Source of the DNA: Acinetobacter terrae
GTDB lineage: Bacteria; Pseudomonadota; Gammaproteobacteria; Pseudomonadales; Moraxellaceae
DNA length: 64,000 nt
NCBI RefSeq assembly: GCF_013004375.1
Contig: NZ_JABERI010000022.1
Location: 16,088-80,087, forward strand
Reading direction: 5' to 3'
Shown in pieces: positions 7,790-16,472 of this stretch. How positions within the stretch are numbered: position 1 is the first letter of the stretch; every line of letters starts with the position of its first letter. Below the pieces are notes generated by a model. The model was not told the DNA's origin, searched no databases, and saw nothing but the letters and a program-made list of their open reading frames with translations. Both the position numbers and the translations under genes were made by a program.

Positions 7790-10396
7790 TTAAGCTACTT
7801 GCCCTTCCAAAAAGTCCTGTGCAAAACGTTGCAATACCCCACCCGCTTCGTACACATGCACTTCTTCTTCGGTATCTAAACGACAAGTCACAGGTACTTC
7901 AATAATCTGTTCCTTACCATCATCTGTAGCACGTTCAATCACTAAAGTTAAAGTCGAACGTGGCGCAATATTACCAATCACGCTATATAGCTCAGTACCA
8001 TCAAGCTTTAATGTTTTACGGTCTGTACCCGGTTTAAACTCAAGTGGTAACACGCCCATACCAACCAGATTAGTACGGTGAATACGCTCAAAACCTTCTG
8101 CTACAATCGCTTCCACACCGGCAAGACGTACACCTTTCGCAGCCCAGTCACGGCTAGAACCCTGACCATAATCCTTACCTGCAATCACAATTAAAGGCTG
8201 TTTACGGTTCATGTAGGTTTCAATCGCTTCCCACATACGCATCACTTCGCCTTCCGGCTCTACACGCGCTTTCGAACCTTGCTTCACCGTACCATCTGAA
8301 CGACGTACCATTTCATTAAACAGTTTCGGGTTTGCCAACGTCGCACGCTGTGCAGTCAAATGGTCACCACGGTGAGTTGCGTAAGAGTTAAAGTCTTCCT
8401 CAGGCACGCCCATTTTCGCCAAATATTCACCAGATGCACTGTCCAACACAATCGCATTCGATGGAGATAAATGGTCGGTGGTAATGTTGTCACCCAAAAT
8501 TGCCAGCGGGCGCATATTGCTTAAAGTACGCGGTGCAGCCAGCGCTCCTTCCCAATATGGCGGACGGCGGATATAGGTACTTTGCGGACGCCAGTCATAC
8601 AGCGGACTTACGGATTTTTCTCGCTCGCCCAAATCAAACATTGGAATGTAAACTTTACGGAACTGTTCAGGCTTCACTGACTTTTGTACCAAAGCATCAA
8701 TTTCTGCATCAGATGGCCAGATGTCTTTCAAGTAAATTGGATTACCGTCTTTATCATTGCCAAGTGAATCTTTTTCGATGTCAAAACGAATGGTACCGGC
8801 AATTGCATAAGCAACCACTAAAGGCGGAGATGCCAAAAATGCCTGTTTCGCATAAGGATGGATACGACCATCGAAGTTACGGTTACCTGACAGCACCGCA
8901 GTCGCGTACAAGTCACGGTCAATAATTTCTTGCTGAATTTTTGGATCAAGCGCGCCAGACATCCCATTACAGGTGGTACAGGCATAGGCCACGATCCCAA
9001 AGCCGAGCTTTTCTAAATCGTGCAATACACCCGCTTCTTCAAGGTAAAGTGCTGCGGTTTTAGAACCCGGTGCAAAAGATGATTTCACCCAAGGCTTACG
9101 GGTTAAACCCAGTTCATTTGCCTTACGTGCAAGTAAACCTGCCGCAACAGTGTTACGTGGGTTTGAAGTATTGGTACAAGAGGTAATTGCAGCAATGATG
9201 ATGGCACCATCAGGCATTAAACCATCGGTACGGTGTTCAACCACACCGGCAATGCCTTTCTCTTTAAGGTCGCTGGTCGATACACGCGCATGCGGATTTG
9301 ATGGACCTGCAATATTACGGGTCACAGTCGATAAGTCGAAACGTAATACACGCGGATATTCCGCCTGTTTCATCTCAGATGACCAAAGACCAATTTCTTT
9401 GGCATAAGCTTCAACCAGTTTCACTTGCTCAGATTCACGACCGGTTAAAGTCAAATAATCAATGGTATTCTGGTCTATATAGAACATCGCAGCCGTTGCG
9501 CCATATTCAGGCGTCATGTTAGAAATCGTTGCACGATCACCCACTGACATGCTGTCTGCACCTTCACCGAAGAATTCAAGATACGCACCAACCACACGTT
9601 CTTTACGCAAGAATTCAGTTAAGGCTAATACAATATCGGTTGCAGTAATGCCCGCCTGACGCTGACCTACCAGCTCTACACCAATGATATCTGGAAGACG
9701 CATCCACGATGCACGGCCCAACATTACATTTTCAGCTTCCAGACCACCCACACCAATTGAAATTACGCCTAAAGCATCGGTATGTGGCGTATGCGAATCC
9801 GTTCCTACGCAAGTGTCTGGATAAGCCACGCCATCTCGGTTTTGAATCACCGGAGACATTTTCTCCAGATTGATCTGGTGCATGATGCCATTGCCCGCAG
9901 GAATTACATCGACATTTTCAAAAGCGGTTTTGGTCCATTCAATGAAGTGAAAACGGTCTTCATTACGACGGTCTTCAATGGCGCGGTTTTTCTCAAACGC
10001 ATCAGGATCGGAACCGCCATACTCCACCGCCAATGAGTGGTCGACAATCAGCTGTGTTGGCACCACCGGATTAACTTTAGACGGGTCGCCGCCTTGGTCA
10101 GCAATCGCATCACGTAAGCCCGCCAAGTCTACGAGTGCGGTTTGACCCAAGATGTCATGACATACCACACGTGCCGGATACCAAGGAAAATCGTGATCTT
10201 GTTTGCGTTGAATAAGTTCTTTTAATGACTGCTCTAAAATGGCTGGGTCACAACGGCGTACCAACTGTTCTGCAAGCACTTTGGAGGTATAAGGAAGTTT
10301 GGCATATGCGCCTGGCTGAATATCTTCTACGGCTTGGCGCACATCAAAATATTCGAGCTGGGTGCCTTGCAGTGGTTTACGGTAGTTGTTGTTCAT
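7790..10396 (-). CDS. acnD: Fe/S-dependent 2-methylisocitrate dehydratase AcnD
   Basis: An 868-residue aconitase-superfamily enzyme. AcnD works in the 2-methylcitrate cycle, dehydrating 2-methylcitrate to 2-methyl-cis-aconitate during propionyl-CoA catabolism. The start MNNNYRKPLQGTQLEYFD and the RVVCHDILGQTALVDLAGLR block are AcnD-like. The three [4Fe-4S] cysteines are visible in SCTNTS and CTTCNG. The C-terminal swivel domain holds DNITTDHLSPS and GSSRDWAAKG. Length matches AcnD (about 865), shorter than AcnA or AcnB types. The ATG has an AGGCAGG binding site. Partners prpB, prpC and prpF are not next to it, which is unusual. It could act as a general aconitase if they are absent. Confidence 0.88.
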   Translation of the reverse strand: MNNNYRKPLQGTQLEYFDVRQAVEDIQPGAYAKLPYTSKVLAEQLVRRCDPAILEQSLKELIQRKQDHDFPWYPARVVCHDILGQTALVDLAGLRDAIADQGGDPSKVNPVVPTQLIVDHSLAVEYGGSDPDAFEKNRAIEDRRNEDRFHFIEWTKTAFENVDVIPAGNGIMHQINLEKMSPVIQNRDGVAYPDTCVGTDSHTPHTDALGVISIGVGGLEAENVMLGRASWMRLPDIIGVELVGQRQAGITATDIVLALTEFLRKERVVGAYLEFFGEGADSMSVGDRATISNMTPEYGATAAMFYIDQNTIDYLTLTGRESEQVKLVEAYAKEIGLWSSEMKQAEYPRVLRFDLSTVTRNIAGPSNPHARVSTSDLKEKGIAGVVEHRTDGLMPDGAIIIAAITSCTNTSNPRNTVAAGLLARKANELGLTRKPWVKSSFAPGSKTAALYLEEAGVLHDLEKLGFGIVAYACTTCNGMSGALDPKIQQEIIDRDLYATAVLSGNRNFDGRIHPYAKQAFLASPPLVVAYAIAGTIRFDIEKDSLGNDKDGNPIYLKDIWPSDAEIDALVQKSVKPEQFRKVYIPMFDLGEREKSVSPLYDWRPQSTYIRRPPYWEGALAAPRTLSNMRPLAILGDNITTDHLSPSNAIVLDSASGEYLAKMGVPEEDFNSYATHRGDHLTAQRATLANPKLFNEMVRRSDGTVKQGSKARVEPEGEVMRMWEAIETYMNRKQPLIVIAGKDYGQGSSRDWAAKGVRLAGVEAIVAEGFERIHRTNLVGMGVLPLEFKPGTDRKTLKLDGTELYSVIGNIAPRSTLTLVIERATDDGKEQIIEVPVTCRLDTEEEVHVYEAGGVLQRFAQDFLEGQVA

Positions 10397-10943
10397 AGCT
10401 TACCTGCCTCTTGAATCATTTTTCTTTACTACGTAATTGTTGTTGACGAATCACAATCGTTTCGATGGCATTGTACGCTGTGAAAAAGCCATTTCCCAAA
10501 TCTTATATATTTCATAAACTTAACCTACCAAACCCCTATTTTTGAAATATTTAGTTACACAAGCATTGGAATATTTGCTCTAAAGATGCTTTTTTGGGAA
10601 AAATAGCGGGAAATCAGCCTCATTCTTTAGTATTAGATATGTTTTTTAGGATAAAAAACAACCTTAAGTTGTACTTTTATTATGTTACTTAAAATTTTCT
10701 CATTTACATGCATAGTTTAGTATTTCTAAACTTGTTTTTTAAAAATATAAGATGATTTTCATAAAATTATTTTACTCTCACCTTTAAAACGTCCTTTTAA
10801 GCATGTTTGTCACTCGTCGTATCTTTTAAACACCCTCTTTTTTAGTGAGCTGGTTCTCAATATAGTTAAGAAGCATTAAACAATTAAAATTTTGTTCTTC
10901 TAAAAATAATCCAAGTACAAAAAAAAGATAAAGGTGAAATAAA
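10397..10943. other. Divergent intergenic region between acnD and the multicopper oxidase
   Basis: 547 bp, very AT-rich, with no gene or clear RNA structure. It must hold the acnD promoter (minus strand) and the oxidase promoter (plus strand). I see no operator that I can name. Confidence 0.4.
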
Positions 10944-13067
10944 ATGTTACAGATAGCTATTATTGGAGTCATCGCTGCGGTTATAGCAGTATTGATATCG
11001 AGTTGGAATGGAGGTAAAAATCCCTCTAATCCTTCGCATCCCTCTAATCCTTCAAATCCATCCAACCCATCACATCCATCCAACCCGCCTAAACCATCAC
11101 ATCCCGTTCCAACAGCATCGGACACTGTGATTAGTAACCCGCCCTTATTACAAAAAAATGCCAAGGGCAAGCACGAACTTATCGTGGCTTATAAACTTAA
11201 TAAATTATATAACCCCAATACCAAATTATGGGATCCTGTATTTTTACGTGGATATTTAACCAAACCAAGTTTATTTGATAAAAAGAAAGCATATGCCGAG
11301 GATATTCTGGTAGGTCCACAGATTCGGGTAAAACAAGGTGAAACGCTTCAAATCAATTTAAATAACCAGCTTCCAGCTGAGTCGAAAGAGACCTGTCCAG
11401 ATAAAATGGATAATGTCAACGAGCCGCATTGTTTTAGCACCACCAACATACACACCCATGGCTTCTGGGTTAGTCCCCAAGGCAACAGTGATAATGTTTT
11501 CCTGAAATTTAAACCTCAAGAAAAATTTGACTATCAGTTCAAAATGGAACCCAACCACCCAGCGGGTACCTATTGGTATCATGCACATCTGCATGGCTCA
11601 ACTGCCATTCAGGTTTCTAGTGGTATGGCAGGTGCTCTCATTGTCGAAGGTTCCAGAGTGCCAAAAGTTAAAAATGGCAAAATCACCGAAACCGGAGACA
11701 TGGACATTCTGTGGAAAGACAAAGCCAAAAACAGCTATCAGAATGAAAAAATTGTGTTGTTCCAACAAATTCAATATAAAAAATGTACCGAGTTAGATGA
11801 TGATAAGTGTATCCCCGGTATTCTGGAAGATTATGTTGGTCTTGCTAATCCCGGATCTTGGGGAGCAGGCTTATATTACACCTCTATCAATGGCAAAGTC
11901 TTAGGCGAAATGAAAGTAGAACAGAATCAATTTAATCGCTGGCGTATGATTCATGGTGGTGTTCGAGATACCATTGGCTTAATGATTAAAGAGCTTCCAG
12001 ACTCTAAAAAATATACTGCCGAACAAACCATTAAAGCTTGTTCAGAATATCAAACCACTGACAAAAAAGCAGAATTTGACAAGCTAAAAAGTTTAACTGT
12101 TAATACCATTGCTCAAGATGGCTTAACCATGAATCAGGTACAAACCAGAACGCTTTCTGTATTCCAACCCGGTTATCGTCACGATGCTATGGTTGCCTTC
12201 CCGACCACCAATAAATATTGTATTTATGACACTAAATTAAATGTGGATGATCAAATCAATGCACCTTTGTCGACGGGACAAACGACACCACAACTCGCGC
12301 CAGGCAATCCGTTAAATGCTCAACTGATTGGATGGGTCAATGTGAATGCCAGCAAATTAAAGCAACAAACTGCTGCCCAATATCTGAAAGATCAGGCGCA
12401 AAAAATGGGTTTAAGCAAAGAAATTCAGACTCAATTATCTCAACATAATCTTTCTGCATTTACAGATCATGCATCACTGATGACTGCAGAAGTGGATAAA
12501 GTGATTGAAAACAGACCACAGCAATTCTCCGCACTTTCTCTTTCCTTTGGGCCTGGAGGTATTAAATTTGGATTCCGCCATATTAAAGAGGATGTATCCC
12601 CTCCTACAATCCCGCCAATAAGTTTTGGAGATTTCTTTGATGGAGAAGGTGCCGTTGAAGGTGAGTATGTCCGTCAATTACAAATTGGGAAAATTGATGA
12701 ATGGGAACTGACGAGTGATCTTGCTGGGCATCCTTTCCACATCCACGTCAACCCTTTCCAGATTGTCAAAATTTTAAAAACTGTAGGCGATAAGGAGATT
12801 GATGTCAGTGATACTGCACCAGATCCAAATGACAATAATCTGGATGACGTGCAGTACCGGGGTTTAAAAGGACAGTTCAAAGATACTATCTTTGTGAAAC
12901 AAGGTTATCGAGTGATTGTCAGAAGCCATTACAAGAAGTTTGAAGGCGATTTCGTACAACACTGCCATATCCTCGACCATGAAGATCAAGGGATGATGGA
13001 AACCGTGCGAGTCTGTGGAGGCAAATTCCCTTGTAATTCACCGCTACCAACATCCTCTCACCACTAA
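10944..13067 (+). CDS. Membrane-anchored multicopper oxidase with NPS/HPS-repeat stalk
   Basis: 707 residues. Residues 2-20 form a membrane anchor. Residues 26-54 are an Asn/His-Pro-Ser repeat stalk, and the rest is a multicopper oxidase. All four copper-binding motifs are present: H170-T-H172-G-F-W, H213-A-H215-L-H217-G, H596-PF-H599-I-H601, and H673-C674-H675..H679 with axial M684. Such enzymes oxidise phenols, metals or bilirubin-like compounds with oxygen. The long cupredoxin insert (about 400-560) is unusual for CopA or CueO. The AAAGGTGA binding site is well placed. It is monocistronic, with a terminator at 13084-13115 and no copper-resistance genes nearby. Substrate unknown; most likely exposed in the periplasm. 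Confidence 0.85.
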   Translation: MLQIAIIGVIAAVIAVLISSWNGGKNPSNPSHPSNPSNPSNPSHPSNPPKPSHPVPTASDTVISNPPLLQKNAKGKHELIVAYKLNKLYNPNTKLWDPVFLRGYLTKPSLFDKKKAYAEDILVGPQIRVKQGETLQINLNNQLPAESKETCPDKMDNVNEPHCFSTTNIHTHGFWVSPQGNSDNVFLKFKPQEKFDYQFKMEPNHPAGTYWYHAHLHGSTAIQVSSGMAGALIVEGSRVPKVKNGKITETGDMDILWKDKAKNSYQNEKIVLFQQIQYKKCTELDDDKCIPGILEDYVGLANPGSWGAGLYYTSINGKVLGEMKVEQNQFNRWRMIHGGVRDTIGLMIKELPDSKKYTAEQTIKACSEYQTTDKKAEFDKLKSLTVNTIAQDGLTMNQVQTRTLSVFQPGYRHDAMVAFPTTNKYCIYDTKLNVDDQINAPLSTGQTTPQLAPGNPLNAQLIGWVNVNASKLKQQTAAQYLKDQAQKMGLSKEIQTQLSQHNLSAFTDHASLMTAEVDKVIENRPQQFSALSLSFGPGGIKFGFRHIKEDVSPPTIPPISFGDFFDGEGAVEGEYVRQLQIGKIDEWELTSDLAGHPFHIHVNPFQIVKILKTVGDKEIDVSDTAPDPNDNNLDDVQYRGLKGQFKDTIFVKQGYRVIVRSHYKKFEGDFVQHCHILDHEDQGMMETVRVCGGKFPCNSPLPTSSHH
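11019..11105 (+). repeat. In-frame NPS/HPS coding repeat
   Basis: Nine-base units (variants of aatccttca, catccatcc, aacccatca) encode alternating Asn-Pro-Ser and His-Pro-Ser. They form the residue 26-54 stalk of the oxidase. The unit count could change by slippage without breaking the frame. Confidence 0.85.
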
Positions 13068-13083
13068 TTCATCTCTGTTCCAC

Positions 13084-13115
13084 AAAAGCCAGCAATTTAT
13101 ATTGTTGGCTTTTTT
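13084..13115 (+). terminator. Rho-independent terminator
   Basis: Stem aaaagccagcaat / attgttggctttt with a 4-nt loop and a T run, 17 bases after the oxidase stop. Confidence 0.8.
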
Positions 13116-13184
13116 ATTTGCCTCTGTTTAGTGCTTGCTGCACAATAGCTTGATTGATTTGTGGTATTGAAACTGAGGCCAAGC

Positions 13185-13910
13185 ATGACAACGTCTACTG
13201 CTTTTACATCATTCACTTTAAATGGTGTAGATGCGCAAAAATTCCTTCAAGGTCAAGTGACTTTAAATACCGAAGCCTTAGCAGAAAACCTGACTCGCTA
13301 TACAGCAATCTGTAGTTTAAAAGGCCGTATTCTGTTTGGTTTATGGCTCAAAAAAATCAATGCAGAAAGTTTTGAAATCGTGACGACTCAAGATCAGGCT
13401 GAAGAATTTTCCAAACACATTAAAAAGTTTGGTGCATTTTCAAAAATGAAGCTAGAACAAGTCGGTCAAGTTTTCCCTATTCTAAATGGCGATACTACCG
13501 ATTTTTCTACCACTGAAACCGATATTGCAGCTTGGCAACTTCAAGCCATTGAAGCAGGTCAGGCTTGGATTGAAGCAGCAACTTCACAAGAGTTCCAACC
13601 GCAAGAACTTCGTTTGCATCAACGTGAAGGCGTTCATTACGACAAAGGCTGTTATTTGGGCCAGGAAATTATTGCGCGTCTTTGGTTTAAAGCCAAACCA
13701 AAACACTGGTTGCATCTGGTTCAAGGTACAGGTGACACCCCTGCTGTTGCAAGTAAATTGAGCAATGATGTAGAAGTGGTGAATAGCATTGCGATTGATG
13801 GTGGTTTTAAAGCACTTGTTGTTGCAAAACCTGCGGCACTAGAAGAACTAGGATTACAAGTTGTAGATTTACCAGAAGCTTTAAATGGCGATGTAGCACG
13901 CCCGCAATAA
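13185..13910 (+). CDS. ygfZ: Folate-binding protein YgfZ
   Basis: 241 residues of the YgfZ/GcvT-like family, which binds tetrahydrofolate and helps maintain or assemble Fe-S clusters. The diagnostic motif KGCYLGQE appears at residues 154-161, with the conserved cysteine at 156. An N-terminal FLQGQVTLN and a central LRLHQREGV agree. I chose the ATG at 13185 because a TGAGG ribosome binding site precedes it by 7 bases. The in-frame GTG at 13161 would add eight residues. A bidirectional terminator follows at 13934-13961. Most Gammaproteobacteria have it near sdhE; here a small unknown gene faces it instead. Confidence 0.85.
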   Translation: MTTSTAFTSFTLNGVDAQKFLQGQVTLNTEALAENLTRYTAICSLKGRILFGLWLKKINAESFEIVTTQDQAEEFSKHIKKFGAFSKMKLEQVGQVFPILNGDTTDFSTTETDIAAWQLQAIEAGQAWIEAATSQEFQPQELRLHQREGVHYDKGCYLGQEIIARLWFKAKPKHWLHLVQGTGDTPAVASKLSNDVEVVNSIAIDGGFKALVVAKPAALEELGLQVVDLPEALNGDVARPQ

Positions 13911-13933
13911 TATTCAAGTTTAGAAACATCATT

Positions 13934-13961
13934 AAAAAGCCTCCAAAATTGGAGGCTTTTT
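13934..13961. terminator. Bidirectional terminator
   Basis: Stem aaaaagcctcca / tggaggcttttt with a 4-nt loop. It sits between convergent ygfZ and the 83-residue minus-strand gene. Confidence 0.85.
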
Positions 13962-13964
13962 CAA

Positions 13965-14216
13965 TCACAAATTAAAATCGTGAAAAAGTTTGTTCATGTC
14001 TTTAATGACATATTCTTTAAAATGGAATGCACGCGCATGTTTTGCATCAATACGCGCAGTCTTTCCCTCATGTTCAAAGATATAAACACGGTCTTCTTTG
14101 CTCACCAAAAAGTTTTTGCCTAATTTCATCAACAATGCATCAAATTTGTCTTCATCTGGAATAGTTTCATCCAAATTAATCTGATCATATGCCCGTTTAA
14201 TACCTTTGATGAACAT
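13965..14216 (-). CDS. Small conserved-looking protein, unknown function
   Basis: An 83-residue soluble, lysine/aspartate-rich protein starting MFIKGIKRAYDQINLDETIP. It has a central hairpin (EDRVYIFEHEGKTARID) and a helical end (VIKDMNKLFHDF). No signal peptide or membrane span is seen. It is convergent with ygfZ and shares its terminator. I do not recognise a family. Balanced composition, an ATG start and the shared terminator argue that it is real. Confidence 0.55.
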   Translation of the reverse strand: MFIKGIKRAYDQINLDETIPDEDKFDALLMKLGKNFLVSKEDRVYIFEHEGKTARIDAKHARAFHFKEYVIKDMNKLFHDFNL

Positions 14217-14569
14217 TCATATACTCACAATTTTATTCAGCCGCGATTTAAACAAACATTGACGAAAAAGCAAAGTGTAGTTGCTTTCTCTACGCCTTTT
14301 TATGGCATGAAATTTCACTTTTTAAGCAAAAATCTTAACTATAGAAAAACAATTCATGCTAAAACCGATAAGCACTTAAGGCTGATTTAAGCTGCTCACT
14401 ATTTACTTAAGCACTTATTATGCAAATATCAACAAAATTTTATTGCAATACACAAATCATATATTTACATTCACATAATTAAACTTATGATGTTGTATTG
14501 AGTCTTCCACATACATTCTTAAACACATAAATGGAATTATGTGCATGTTTATAAAAAGGTTTTAAAACT
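14217..14569. other. AT-rich divergent promoter region
   Basis: 353 bp between two divergent genes, with no ORF of note. It should contain both promoters. Local short complementary runs (cacataa..ttatgtg near 14524-14542) precede the Sel1 gene. I see no recognisable operator. Confidence 0.35.
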
Positions 14570-15376
14570 ATGAAAAAAATTATACTTGCTAGCATCATCG
14601 CCTTATCTTCACATCTTGCAATGGCAGAAATGGCAACCAACTCTGTTGATCCTGCATTTACCAAAATTGAAGCATTGGTTAAAGCCAATAATATGAAGGG
14701 TGCATACCAAGAACTGGAAAAATTGGCCAAAGCGGGTAACCCTCAAGCCATTTATAACTTAGGCTATCTGACTCAAACCGGTCAAGGTACAGCCAAAGAT
14801 GAGAAAAAAGCGATTAAGCTGTACGAAGAGTCTGCAAGCAAAGGCTATCCCGTTGCCAACTATGTATTGGGTAAAAACTATATAGGAGGCACTTTAGGTC
14901 TTAAACAAGACACTAAAAAAGCCAAACAATATTTAGAAAAAGCATCTGCCCAAGGGTTTGCTGATGCGACTGTCGATTTAGCCGTGTTACTTTTTGCTGA
15001 AGGTACACCTGCTTCAGATAAATTGGCATTGCAAAAATTAAATCCTTTAATTAAAAAAGATAACTATCAAGCGATTCATGCCAAAGCTTTATATGACATT
15101 AGTCAGGGTTTTAAAAATAAAAATGAAGCTCCGATTAAACAAGGTTTAAAAAGTATTCAGGACTTAGCGCAAAAAGGCTATATTCCAGCCTTGATGGCGG
15201 TGGGAAATATGTTTGCGAATGGCAACATTGTTCCGCAAAACCTGCCTGAAGCGAAAAAGATTTTCTCTACCCTGGCAAAAGAAAATATCCCGCAAGCCAA
15301 AGAATCTTTAGCGGTAGTGGACAAAATGATTGCTGAACAAGCGAAAACTCCAGCAAAAGCTGCAAAGAAAAGTTAA
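14570..15376 (+). CDS. Secreted Sel1-repeat protein
   Basis: A 268-residue protein with a signal peptide (residues 1-19, MKKIILASIIALSSHLAMA). Sel1-like repeats run from about 45 to 130 (AIYNLGYLTQTGQGTAKDEK, ANYVLGKNYIGG, ATVDLAVLLFAEG), with another near 200-240 (ALMAVGNMFANGNIVPQN). Sel1 repeats are TPR-like scaffolds for protein contacts, so it is probably a periplasmic adaptor. The C-terminus is Lys/Ala-rich. It is monocistronic, with a terminator at 15389-15417. The binding partner is unknown. Confidence 0.8.
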   Translation: MKKIILASIIALSSHLAMAEMATNSVDPAFTKIEALVKANNMKGAYQELEKLAKAGNPQAIYNLGYLTQTGQGTAKDEKKAIKLYEESASKGYPVANYVLGKNYIGGTLGLKQDTKKAKQYLEKASAQGFADATVDLAVLLFAEGTPASDKLALQKLNPLIKKDNYQAIHAKALYDISQGFKNKNEAPIKQGLKSIQDLAQKGYIPALMAVGNMFANGNIVPQNLPEAKKIFSTLAKENIPQAKESLAVVDKMIAEQAKTPAKAAKKS

Positions 15377-15388
15377 ATTTTCTCCAAT

Positions 15389-15417
15389 AAAAAAGCCTCT
15401 AAATTAGGGGCTTTTTT
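15389..15417. terminator. Rho-independent terminator
   Basis: Stem aaaaagcctcta / taggggcttttt (one G-T pair) with a short loop. It serves the Sel1 gene and possibly the convergent AEC gene. Confidence 0.75.
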
Positions 15418-15451
15418 ATGAGCTTGATAAATATTACAGATATTTAAAAAA

Positions 15452-16378
15452 TTAAGCCCACCACACGCTAATTAAAATACTGGTCACCACAAAGCCTAAA
15501 ATTGTACTCATCAGCAATGGTGTTAAGGTTTTTTCATTCAATCCATAGGCCTGGCCTAACATTCCAAAAATGGTCGGCATCGGTAAGGCCGCAATAATTG
15601 TCCCGGCATAGACCATTTCCTGACTAACATCAGTTAAATACGTTAATCCTAAAAACATCAGTAAAGGCATGATCAAGTTACTGGAAATTACCAGATACCA
15701 GCTCTGCACATTTACATATTTTAAGGTTAGGCCAACAATGCCGCCGCCAATGGAAAATAACGCCAGAGGTGATGCAGTTTGTCCCAACAGTAACAAGACC
15801 TGATCTAACCGTTCAGGAATAGGTATCTGAAAAACAGCACAAGCAATCCCCAGCATGACCCCCATAAACAATGGATTTTTTAATAAGGTCAATAATGTAC
15901 TTTTAACAATGACTGCAACATTTGCCTTTTGCCGGGTACCCAATTCTGCCAAAATCAAAACCGCTGGAATAAGCAGGACACTTTCAATAATCACCACTAA
16001 AGAGGTGTAAGTCATTGCCCGATGTCCCATCAACAAAGACAACACTGCTGTACCAATGAGTCCGGTATTGGACATCGCAGCGCCTAAGGACAAAACCGAT
16101 GACTGAGAGTGATTGTTTTTGAAATACTGCGAAACAATAAAAAATGCTGAAATATATAAAATGAAAGTCACACCGGTATAAATAAAGAAATATTCCGGAT
16201 ACCAGATTTCACGTAAATCTTTTGAAGCCAAAGACTGGAAGAATAAAGCAGGTAATGCGATTTTAATGACAAAAGCACCGATCGCATTGACCTGTTCTTT
16301 GGTTAAAAGTTGCAGTTTTACGGACAAATAACCTAAAGCCAATAGAAAAAAGATAGGTACAATGACCGCAAAGACCAT
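15452..16378 (-). CDS. AEC family transporter
   Basis: A 308-residue integral membrane protein with about ten hydrophobic spans in two five-helix halves, as in the auxin efflux carrier (AEC) family. Motifs include GAAMSNTGLIGTAVL (about 98-112) and IAALPMPTIFGMLGQAYGL towards the end, which match the broken helices of bacterial AEC carriers. Substrates in bacteria are organic acids such as malate or malonate; which one applies here cannot be read. The gene starts 94 bp after the oxidoreductase stop on the same strand. An inverted repeat (atatatga/tcatatat, 16415-16440) lies in that gap and may be regulatory. Confidence 0.8.
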   Translation of the reverse strand: MVFAVIVPIFFLLALGYLSVKLQLLTKEQVNAIGAFVIKIALPALFFQSLASKDLREIWYPEYFFIYTGVTFILYISAFFIVSQYFKNNHSQSSVLSLGAAMSNTGLIGTAVLSLLMGHRAMTYTSLVVIIESVLLIPAVLILAELGTRQKANVAVIVKSTLLTLLKNPLFMGVMLGIACAVFQIPIPERLDQVLLLLGQTASPLALFSIGGGIVGLTLKYVNVQSWYLVISSNLIMPLLMFLGLTYLTDVSQEMVYAGTIIAALPMPTIFGMLGQAYGLNEKTLTPLLMSTILGFVVTSILISVWWA

Positions 16379-16472
16379 ATTAAAAATGTCCTGTAAAAAT
16401 GAACGATCAACGAAATATATGAACCTTGGTGCTCATATATAAACGTTGATGGCAGTTGCAAAATTGATGAAA

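Noticed and set aside
11019..11105. CRISPR-like repeats
   Set aside because: Units are 9 bases, contiguous, in frame and coding, with no spacers.
10826..11170. Minus-strand frame with a Gly-rich collagen-like repeat
   Set aside because: It is the antisense reading of the NPS/HPS repeat in the multicopper oxidase, which has full copper motifs on the plus strand.
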